NCBI RefSeq assembly: GCF_000699445.3
Contig: NC_067196.1
Location: 89,692,364-89,756,363, forward strand
DNA: 64,000 bases
Source of the DNA: Schistosoma haematobium
Taxonomy: Eukaryota; Platyhelminthes; Trematoda; Strigeidida; Schistosomatidae
Direction: 5' to 3'
Positions 14,401 to 26,400 of this stretch are shown here, in pieces (positions within the stretch are counted from its first letter, which is position 1; every line of letters starts with the position of its first letter). Under the pieces are notes generated by a model that saw only the letters and a list, made by a program, of their open reading frames with translations, did no database searches and had not been told where the DNA came from. A program made the translations under genes and the position numbers.

Positions 14401-17400
14401 AGACACACTTTTCCGAGTTGATAGGCATTAGCCACTCTTTAGACCAGTTTATCATATTATTTAAGTCCGCCTGAAGAGTAAATGCGTCTTTGTCTCCAGT
14501 TATTACTCGCCAAATTTTTACATCGTCAGCGTATAATAACATTGGAGACTGTACTATACTTGTAAGATCATTAACGTACATTATAAAAAGTAAAGGACCT
14601 AAGACGGAACCTTGGGGTGCTCCACTAAGTACTGGTCTCCAGATGGAGCACTTGGAATTTATTCTTACCTTTTGCCTACGACCTACTAGGAAATCCTTAA
14701 TCCATTTTAAAAGAGGTCCGGCAATACCAAGGTTTGCCAACTTCAATAGCAGTCTATTAGTTGGCACTTTGTCAAAAGCCTTACTGAAGTCTATGTAGAC
14801 AACATCCACTGAGTTTCCGTTGTCTAGCGCATTAATCCAGAGCTCCCTAGCTATAAGGAGGTTCGTTGTACAGGATAGACCCTTTCTAAAACCATGTTGT
14901 GCCATGTTCAGCAAGTTATTGGTTTCCATAAATGCCGTTATGGTCCGTTTGATTATTCTTTCCAGTATTTTAATTACAACACTGGTGAGGCTTACGGGTC
15001 TGTAATTTGATGGAACTTGTCGTAGACCTGTTTTATGTATGGGAGTGACGATTGCGTCCTTCCAGTCCATAGGTAACACACCTTGGTCAAGTGACATTTT
15101 GAATATCACAGTCAGTGGGGCTGCGATATATTCGGCAATATGTCTCAAGATTTTAGGGTGTAGTTGAGATAAAACTCAATGACGTAATAAATGCAGGGAA
15201 GAGTTTAAAGAAAAAGAAGAAAAATTTTCTTTTTAAGATACAGCAAAGGAATATTTGTCACCAAGGTAAGGAAAGATGAATAACTATCTCTTTGTGAACA
15301 CATAAGTCAGTTTGGTAACGGCTTCAGTCAACTTCAGAAGACTAGAGTTTGTCTGCTTACTAGTCACCTTAAAGAATTGCAAGATATCTACCAGATGTCC
15401 TGCATCAAGGTGATGTTTGGTGATTGTACTGTTTAGAGTCTTTCTACCTCTTGTTCTGGGACTTTTTGGAACATCTTCAAAAAATCTAAGATATTACCCT
15501 CCTTTCTGTTAGGCCAATGTAGCTGCTTTGACAGTTACACCAGAATCAGATTTATTTCATTCAGGATCTATTTTATTTTACTGGATACATTTTGCATTCA
15601 TGTCTGATGAAATTATTTTTTTATTATTGTTGAATTTACGATGATTTAGAATATTTATACCTTAATGAGGATAAGTTTGATAAATCATTACATCAAAAAA
15701 CACCATTGTGAAATATATCATTTTTTGTAACAGGTTGTATATCAATAATGTATGTTACATAGCAATTAACAAGAGGAATACAACATACAGATTTCATTCT
15801 ATTCAACATTGTTGATATTTAGAACTAAATTTTGATCGGCTATAGTTACTATATGTGTATTCTGTGCGGATCATCCTGATATGTGTTAAGTTGAACAGAT
15901 GGATCATGGCTAGCAGTGGAATCTAGGACGCTCCTTTTATCCTGTTCGAAATACGTCAGCTGGATGTGTCTGCACTTCAGTATTGATGTTTAGGATGCAC
16001 GTATATCAGTAACGTCTGAATAAATAATATCTTTCATATCAACTACGAAAAAATGTTAACCCTTTCAGATAGAATTAGATAACTTTTCCCAAATTGTGTC
16101 AAATATACATCAATGAATTTTAACTTTACCAGTATATTATCTTTATCGAGAGCCAGTATTCAATCAAATATGGTAACTGAATATCTTTAATTCAAATTGA
16201 ACAACTACAGTAATCCTTACACTAATTGTAGTTCATTTGTTTATTTCATCCACAGCAACTAACTAAAACTTCATAGCTACTTTTTCTTCTAATGATTTCG
16301 ATAATAATTCTCTTAAATAAATTTCATTTTATGATCAGATTTAAACTCAAAAACTCTAATAGTCTATTGATTATACCGTTTTACTCAATGATGTTAAATA
16401 ATGAATGAATTCGAAGGGTTCTTAATGTATGGCCTTTATTTGTTAATGATTGATACTACGTAAATAAGTGTAATGATATGTTTTCCTTTTTGTTTAATAT
16501 AACTGTTATGCAAAGTTTATGAAGAATTTGTTCGTTGTAAGTAATTATTCTTACTATGATCAATATTGATTAGCATACTGTTATTTTTGAGTTGGTTAGT
16601 TCCCATGTTAACAACTAGAAATTATCTCAGGTTATTAAGTGATTGAAGATAGTCAGCAGATAGCATTCAGGAAATCAGTCAACGTTAGAATACATAAGTG
16701 ATAACATTTCAAATTTTAAAAGTTAATGACATGGGTTCGAACCTCACAGTAAGCATCATTTTCCTCAAGATTGAAGATACACTTTACTGATAAGTGGCAA
16801 TTAGCATGGAAACTATGTTGTACAGAATTCTTTATCGACTACTTCTAGTTATGTAAAAAAAATATATTATTATTTATCAGTCAGTTAGTTTTTGTTATAA
16901 TGATTTCTTAGAATGAACTTGATTAAAATATAGTTTCCATTTTGAACTCTTTGAATTTATAAGCATAATACTCAGAACTTTCAGTTTCTTTCTGTCAACA
17001 TGTTACCTTACGTTGCTCCACTGCCTTGTGGATCAGACGTTCAGGTCGAAGGCTCGAAGAGTGGCCCCCTAATAAAACCACCTGCCTCGGTCTGGGCACC
17101 CGGGCAGTATCACAGCCCTCACACATGTCGAATGGGATTTGTGTGGCGCATATGTATTTGGTGCCTCATTGTACCGATTTTTATGTGTTAAAATAAATAA
17201 GAATGTGTTACTCCTCGTGAAGGAGCATTGGGGGCGCTCACTAGCAACCAAGTAACTGACTGACAAATAATAATATATTTGTTTTACATGACTAGAAGTA
17301 GTCGATAAAGAATTCTGTACAACATAGTTTCCATGCTAATTGCCACTTATCAGTAAAGTGTATCTTCAATCTTAAGGAAAATGATGCTCACTGTGAGGTT

Positions 17401-20400
17401 CGAACCCATGTCATTTACTTTTAAAATTTGAGACGTCATATAATAATATCAAATTAATATTAATACCATTTAACTGATCTCAATGTATATAATATTACTT
17501 AAATTCAATTAACTTTTCATCTTTTTTTATTTTATTATTATAATTTAGTTCATTATATAATTATGGAAGAATATTTTGGGGTTTCAATATTATTGATTCT
17601 GGAAATTCTTTACCTATTACTAAATATTCAAATAATTGTTCTAAAACAGCTTTATTGAATCCTCTGGATAATTTAAATTTACCTAAATATCTACATTTTC
17701 CAGATAATTTTTTTGATGTACTTTGTCCAGATCGTGTATTCAATGAAGAGAAACCAATTTTAAAACTTGCTTGTAGTTCTGTAGAATTTAGTCGTTTGAC
17801 TAATTTATTCCATAGTAAGTTTATATTTAATATCAGTGATTAGTTTTATTACAATTTTCAATAGTATTTTATTGTATACTTGGATGCAATAAGGAGCTAC
17901 TACTTTCTCTACCTCAATAGTATCTTAATTAATATCAATCTTTGATGAATACTGTTATGACTTTATTTCCGGCTTTTTATCACGTGATTTATCTACTAAT
18001 CAAAATATGACCTATACAATCTTCGCAACTGTGCCAAACCAATGACGTTCGACCGGTATGGGCAGCCTAGCGTCCTTATTGGTCCGATGTCCGCCTAGCC
18101 CGTCCACTTGAGTCCAGAACAGCAATACCAGCTTCCATTATGCGAATCGAATCGAATCATTTATTTCAGACATACTGGGTTTGTATATCAATCAAACAGA
18201 CCGCAACGCACCATAAAATAGAAAACAACATTTGTACACAATAAAGCCAAAAAGCGGCTGTGAACGTGGGAGGCAGTAGTCAATAAACTGAACATAACTT
18301 AAGAACAGTAAATCGTACAATAATAAATTATAGGTCAAACAAAATAAAGCTTATAATAAGAGAAATATAAATATACATAATCTAATTATTGAATAGTTAT
18401 ACCATAAGAATGTATAGATAATATTAATCAATTAATATGTCTTAGAAGTTACTCGTGATTTAATCTTCGCTCGGATATAACAAATACAACCTACAGATTT
18501 ATTTGTTGTTTATAGTGTACTTACTTACTTATTTACGCCTGTTACTCCACGTCGAGGAGAAAAGGTCGCCAACCAGAACTGTCCATTTAACCCTGTCCTA
18601 AACAATACTTTCCACTTCTTTCCAGTTGTTATTCGTCCTTTTCATATCTGCTTCTATTTCCCGACGTAATGTGTTCTTTAGTCTTTCGCTTTTCCGCTTC
18701 CCTTCAGGATTTCAACTTAGGGCTTGCCTTGTGATGCATGTGGACACTTACATGTATATATAATATTTTCAATTACTTGTATATTTAGGAATCGTATAAT
18801 CAAGATGCCATTCATTTTAAAAAGGATGAAATAATGATAATATTTGGACTCTAATTGTTTCCTTATCTATAAGAACTTTCGTCTAAATCTGAACGAATAG
18901 GTTCATAGTAGTTGGGTACTGAGTTAATGTCTTGGTACGGCCGAGAGTGGGGAGAGTCCACTCTCCCTCTCGTAATGCCCTAACATGACCACGCGTATAT
19001 AGCCTCTGCCAGCGAAGTCCTACCCACTGCCTTCTCGTGGCACTACTGTTGTTTACAAAATTGAGAGGACGAAAAGTGAATGTCCGGCGCATTAACCGGG
19101 TTGATGGACATGGGGAGTCCACCTAGAGGAGTTGGAAAACCCTGACTCCAAACCGATGCTCTACATGGGCTCCAGTATCCTGCGGGAACGAATGGCGTAT
19201 GAACCAATTGTTGGCCACCGGCTTCCATGGGACTGCATCTCCTCACGATGTTCCACTGCCTTGTGGATCAAACCTTCAGGTCGAAGGCTCGGGGAGTGGC
19301 CCCCTAAGAAAACCACGTGCTTCGGTCTGGGCATCCGAGCAGTATCACAGCCCTCACACATATCGAATGAGATTTGTGTGGCGCATAAGACATTGAGACA
19401 AATTATATTTGTAAATTCTTAGTGATTGAATTTTATGTAAATCTAATGTTTTGCTCGGTGATCTGGTTCAAGTATTTTCAAGAAAATATAATCAAACATC
19501 AAAATTATCGAATATATCTAGGTACATGTTTCTCCGGTCCATTATATGCTATCATGTTAAAAATATTAAAAGTAAGAATTTTCTACAGTGCGTGCATATG
19601 AGATATCTGGTGTGTAGAGATATGTTAAGATAATAGTTGTATGTATGTGTGTTTGGATCTGAGGTAAGTTTTAAAAAAATTCTCATTGAATATATATATA
19701 TATATCGCCTCTGATGCTCAAGACTCTAAAATTTAAACTAAGACCATCTCTATGGTTTTCTCTATAACCAAAAAACTGCAGCTCTTTTAGATTTCATGGG
19801 CTACCAAAATTCACTAAACGGATGTTCCATTATAAACAGTGGTTGATTATACTAATTCATCTACATTCAGTCTTATTAAATATCTATCTAATATTCTTAA
19901 ACCATATGAAATCATAATTAAATTCGGAATAAAAAATTCTAGTGAATTCAACGACATTATCACTACTGTTCATATGGAAGAAAATGAGCTGATGTCAACC
20001 TTTTTTATGTTTGTTCTTTGTTCATTAATGTTCCTGTTAGGAAGACTTTAAATATTGTATATAATCTCTTAAGTTTTGAAACTGAACTAAAGTAACAATA
20101 CTCATTAATTCCCTCAGACATAACTAAAACTGTAGATCTATGCTTACGTTCCACCTACTTTTTTAGTTTTCGACGATGTGGTGTCGGTTATTATGTTAAG
20201 CCCATATACCTTATTCTATGTTTCGGACAGGCCATTTCATTCATTCTACTTGAGTCACATTCTGACCTTTTTATTTATTCGCTTATCAATCTTGACTGTT
20301 TTTATATGAGCGCGTAGGTGTGTGTACATTTCTTATCCCATTACTCATCACATGTCTGTAGCTATAGGTATTGATTAACGCTTGGTTAAATGGGAGTTGG

Positions 20401-23400
20401 CTTACCCTCCATCTCCACTCTGCGTCGTTCCTCTTCTCTCTATTCCACTCGCCTTATATACAAAATATATGTATTCACAAGTCCATTCTCGTTATTCGAC
20501 TTATTTAATTCCGTTATTGACTAACGCGATTTAAGTTGATGATTATATACGAAGATAGGCGATATATATATATTCCAATAACAATCATCATTACAATCTC
20601 CATGCTGTCAGATCCACGGGCCACTAAAGTGGAAAGCCCTTTCGACAACGTCGTTTGATCTAAATGAGGACAAAATTACGGGCCCCACAAGGAGACTTAT
20701 ACAGACAAACAGATGTGGTTATGGAATCACCTAGTTCTCTAATTGTTGAAGAAGTTACACAATCCATTATGGATATTATTTGTAATGAATAACCCAACAA
20801 TAAAACTCTTCTATTATATCCTCATATTAATTCAATGTTCAATGTTTTATTTATATTGTTTCCATTTATTATCATTCTTACTATTATTATTGTTTAGACT
20901 ATAAAGATGCTAATCAAGATTTAGTCAATGTTGTGTTTTTGTCATCATCCGGAGCTGGTTTTAAGCAATTATGTGTAATATTAGATCAAGTGGACGCATT
21001 TATTTTAATGGAAGTAAGTAGTTCTAATCACATTTTCATAATTTACTCTTGTCTTTCATCATAATGTCCTACAATAGTCGATTAGTTGGTTAGTGATTAG
21101 AGAAGTAGAACGTGACATTTATGTACATCGATTTAAGTTTCTACATCACATCAACATTGTGAGATGAATTTTTTCAAGACAAATTCCAAAGTAGTAGAGG
21201 GAGTAACAGCGTTAGCGTTTATAAAAAACATTGGGCATAGACAATGTAATTCAACAAGAAAGGGTTGATTTATGAAATAAAAATTGCAAAATATTTTTAA
21301 GACCTAATAGAAGACAAAGACAGAATCCATCTGCTCACTTGTGACTGATTATGAACCACATCACTCAACGTCTCGAACCACTGGCTACAACAATCTTCAG
21401 GTTCGCACTTACGAATACGTCTTAGTTCGGTAGTTAAGGACCTTGTGTAGCGATAGCACATTCTGTTTTCTCCACCTCTGGTTTCCTTCAAACTAACTTC
21501 TATATCATCTGTCACTACATGTTAAAAGTATTAGATATATACGGCGCTTTAAGGATATGATGTGAATGAACAATTAGCGGGATTATTTGGACGATTACTT
21601 TCAACTGATAAACAGTAATGATAACTGGTTGCTTCGATCTCATTGGTAAAATAGGATATTTAGAACAAAAGCTACGTCTTCAGTTTGTGATGGACGAGTT
21701 CACATTAGAGAAAGAAAAATTAGACCAGCGTCTTTTTTGAGTGTAGAGATAACATTCATGCTTCTAGCGTCAAATACCCAATAGACTAGCAATATTTTAG
21801 GAATAATAGGAAATCATTCCAAACTTCTCCAATTCATGACACACGATGGGTGGTCTATACCGATGCACATTTTCATAATAAACAATGAATAAGTTTGACA
21901 AATCAATCGCTTCATTTATCATGAAAGCTATATCACATTTCATTGTTTGTCTATCAAAAACTCTTGATACAGAGACAAAATACAAGTTTTGTTTTGTATC
22001 AGACTACCAGTTTTTGATTAAAGAATGTTTATCAACAATCTATTCCTCTACAAGGTACCAAGTTCTGTTTTACTTAATAACTTACATTTACTGATTTCAA
22101 ATGGAGAAGAAATATCAATATCATAGAATTTTACTCATTTATATCTTCTTCAAATCCAGAGCATTCAGGAAAAACACAAATATAATTATCATATTTTACA
22201 GTTTACATTATAAAATAATTTCAGTTGGGTAATTATTAAAGTAAAGAACTTATTCATGATAAACATCCACAACCCCATACATAGGACGAAACCTCGTTTT
22301 CAGAAAAATTTTATGAAGTTTCAGTGTGGAGCAGTGAACTATGGAGTCAACTTAGTAGACAGTTCGTTCAGTAATTAGCAGTGATGCGTAGTCATTGTCG
22401 TATCACATTGCGAATTGGTCGAAGTTCAAAACGCTGACTTTTTTCGAACATAATTGTGTCGTACTTACAACGGAATTTGTAGATCTTATGATCTGTTCTG
22501 TAGTTCTTTAGTTTAAGTATACCCAGACAATACTTAAGACCAAGTGAATTTTGTCCATTTTCAGATTCTTACTAACATAATATTGGACAAAGCCATTAAT
22601 AATAATAAGAAGAAGGAGAATTAAAAAAACATGTTCGCTGATAGTTTTCACTTATCAGTCTTTGTTATCAAATCTTCCATATTAATTCCATTTAATGTTC
22701 TTATTCAGAGGTAATTTTGATTGTGATCATGAATCGATCAATGTTAGACCACCATTGAAAACCTGGAAGTACTGAACTGCTGTTTCGTCCCAGTACGGGA
22801 CTCTTCAGCAGTTTGCACCCACGATTCCGCATGTGGAACTCGAACCCAGGACCTTAGGTCTACCACGCGAACGTTTGACCTCTAAATCTCTAGAGCCAAT
22901 TTGTTTTATCAAATCATCTCCGTTAAGTTAAGTGATTACAAACACTAAATTTTCACTCATAGATATACAAGTTCAATTCCTATTCTATCCACTTTAGTTT
23001 GAGTAGCTAAATAATATCTCCAGATGCATAGGGACTAATCGCTCAATGGCAACGAACGGCTTGTTTGCCTAAATCCTATAATTCTGCTGACCAAGTTACA
23101 ATATAAACCTTTATCACTTGTACTATATTTTGATATTAGACAACTGAAAGCAATTGACAGAGGATTAGATCTATATTTCGTACGAGTCGATATTTTATAG
23201 TAATATATTCTCGTAGTTTTCCGATAATTAATATTTCAAAACTTCATTCAATCACAGATGTTATTACTTAGCTATTCAGTTTTAAATTGATCTCCTGTAT
23301 AATTGAGATATTTACAATAAATAATCAAACAATAAAAAATAAATCAACCATTGTAAGATTAAAGATATATCTCTTACTAATATGTGTATACTAGCATAAA

Positions 23401-26400
23401 ATCTCGAATCAAACAAAGATTCAATCATTTTAACATTTCCACTTTTCACATTACAAATATAATATAAGTAAATAGGAAGAAATGCGCGTCAAACCGGATT
23501 CCACTATTAGCCACTATCCATCTTTACTTATAAAGCTTGTAAATTAAGGCTATATCAAGGCAATACGTACAGTATGTACATATATGCCAATAACAAACTG
23601 ATCAATTACGGTCTTAAACCTCAATGGGTAGATTCAAGCAAAACAATACTAAGTGAATGATATAAATAAATTTAGTTGTGTATTTTTTTTACTTACATCC
23701 TATTAACATGAATTATATATTGACAATGATATTATTAAAACTATTTATTTAACATATATATTATTCTTTATTATAATTAGCCAAATACATTTATATGGGA
23801 TACATGTGGACCACATACAATCATGAATTCATTAGGTGGTGGTATTATTCAATTAAAATATGCATTAAATTCTATTAAATTATTATTATTACAAAAACAA
23901 TTATCAAATAATTACAATCTAATCATTCAATTAATAATGAATGATTTACATAAATATCAAATTAATTACAATATTATAAAATCATCAGAAGAGATACAAG
24001 TAAATTTGTTTGTTTGTTTGTTTTTTGTTCTTATTGTCATTATTGTTATTATTTTCATTGGTTGAGATCATGAGTCCGTTGAAGTTAGATCACCATAAGA
24101 AACCTGGAAGCACTGAACGGCTGTTTCGTTCTATTGTCAGACTCCTCAACAGTACACATTCATAATCTCGCTCCCCGTGAGATTCGAACCCAGGACTTAT
24201 CCAGTGTTTCCAGGTTCTCCATGGTGGTCTAGCTTCAATTAACTCATGATCTCAACCATTGAAACTACTATAATATCCACAAAAACCCCTTCTGATATTA
24301 ATCAACATATGCTCACTACTGACTAACTTCAAGAAGTATTTCCTAGAGTTTTTGTGAGAAGCCATGATCAGTAGAGTTCAATCGGGTCTGTTGTGAGATC
24401 GTAACTCACTGATGACAATGGTAGATGTGTCGCTCAGTTTTATGGATTAATTGAAGTTAGACATTAGCACTGTCCGTTGGATGCCGGCCGACTCAATGGT
24501 CTAGTGGTTAAGCGTTTGCGCGCGAGACTCATAGGTCCTGTGTTCGAGGCGGGGTCGTGTATGCACACTACTGAAGAGTCCCCCAATAGGACGAAACGGC
24601 CGGCCGTTGTTTCAAGATTTTTCATCATGGTCTAGCTTCGATTGACTCATGATCTTAACTATTGAAAATGTATTGTACAAAACCAAAGAATGAAAGTAGA
24701 TACATTTCTTTTACATAGTTCAAAAATTTGTCAAGGTTATAAAGAGGTTCACAGGTTCTAAAATCGTAATGCATACAGTGGAGGAAATCATCCATATGAC
24801 TCTATAATAATCGGTCTCTGGAGCCATGATAAGGTCGCAAAAGCTCTCTCAGCCTCGACCATATAGCTCCAACATTGTTTGTTTGTACTCCGGTTCTAAT
24901 GTCCACGAAAGGTGACTTGTCAATAAGGACACGATGCACATAACCAAGTCTATAAAGATATCTTTATGCTCTTTAATCATCCGTATATATTGTAGTACCT
25001 GACTGTAGCCAGTGTTACTGGTGCTTCTATTATATAGTCCGCAGCAACTTTCATAATTTGCCTTAGTCTCATTCTGGATAGAGCGAAAAAATCCTATTCT
25101 AGCAGACTTCTTCCTCCAACATATATTGCATCGAAAGACAACACCATCATGGTAGTCTACATAAGGTCCTTAAGTCATTTGATTACCAAAATCACATTAT
25201 AAAGGAACTTCTTATTCATCCTATTTGTCCTAGTCGCCCAATTGTCATGTTTTTCTCTAAAATCCGCTGTGAACCGATCGTACGTGAGCATCAGGTACTC
25301 AAATTGGCGTTGTGACTTTGAAATCCCTCAAATGTTTCTGATTGGCTCGTCCATAAATTATAGTCTTGCCGTGTTTCAGTTTATTGTAAATTTTATCAAA
25401 AAAAACAAGAAACTATAAACCCTTACTAATAACTTTATATCCATTGAATAAATCAGTGATCATTTAAACTCAAGAGTTAAAGAGATGGATGTTCGAAGTG
25501 TATGACATTGGATTTAGGTATTCATCTGTATATTAATATTGAGATAAAAGTACATCTGACTGACAAATCTCATGGTTAAGTGCTCGCGCGCGAAGCCAGT
25601 AGGTCCTGGGTTCGAATCCCGCGGCGGGGGGGGGTTCGTGGATGCGCACTCTTGAGGAGTCCCATACTAGGACGAAACGGCCGTCCAGTGCTTCCAGGTT
25701 TTCAATGGTGGTTTAGCTTCAACTGACTCATGATTTCAACCTGTGAAATCTCATATAAAACAAAAGGGATATCTTAGATTCTAGTGCTAATTACATCTTA
25801 TTTACAAAAATCACCTTACGATTAATATATACTTTAGCAATATAGACAAATAGATGGATAGATCCTTATCTGTAATGTTATACATTCAGTTGGATCATTT
25901 TCACAGCATGAAAATTTCATTAAAAGATGTTCTGAAAACACATACATCATATGACTTCGTTTTCTCAAGTTCAATACATCCTTAAAAACATGTATAAGGT
26001 GTAGTTCTATTTTGATGGGGTTTTATTCTCCGATCTGGGTGGTTCGGTTGTGGAGCTTTCATCGTTCTTCTGAACAACATCATCATCACAAACTTCAGGT
26101 AGAAGTAAACTCACTTCACTTCTACTTGTATCAAGATACAGAACAGTCACTGATAAGTTTTAGCAAGTTTTCATTGTATATTCTCGAAAAAAAACTTCAC
26201 TTTGAAATTTATTAATTGGATTGATTGCATAAAACAATTAATGAATTTCTGAACAATATTTATTAATGTAAGCTGTTTTTGCAGAGCCGCTTACACTAAC
26301 AAATATTATGTACTCTTAAATGAATAGCTTCGAGAAGTAATTCCCAGAGTTCTGTTGAGAAGCATTAATCAGAATAGGTCATTCATGTTCTATGTATAGT

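Noticed and set aside
18521..18745. Connection of this RTE fragment with the adjacent solo LTR as one composite element
   Set aside because: The LTR has its own complete 5-bp duplication and is solo elsewhere, so the two are separate neighbours.
24430..24680. Active hammerhead at 24.57 kb despite intact CTGAAGA and GAAAC
   Set aside because: A GGCC duplication and loss of helix I complementarity remove the correct fold, so it was not listed as a ribozyme.
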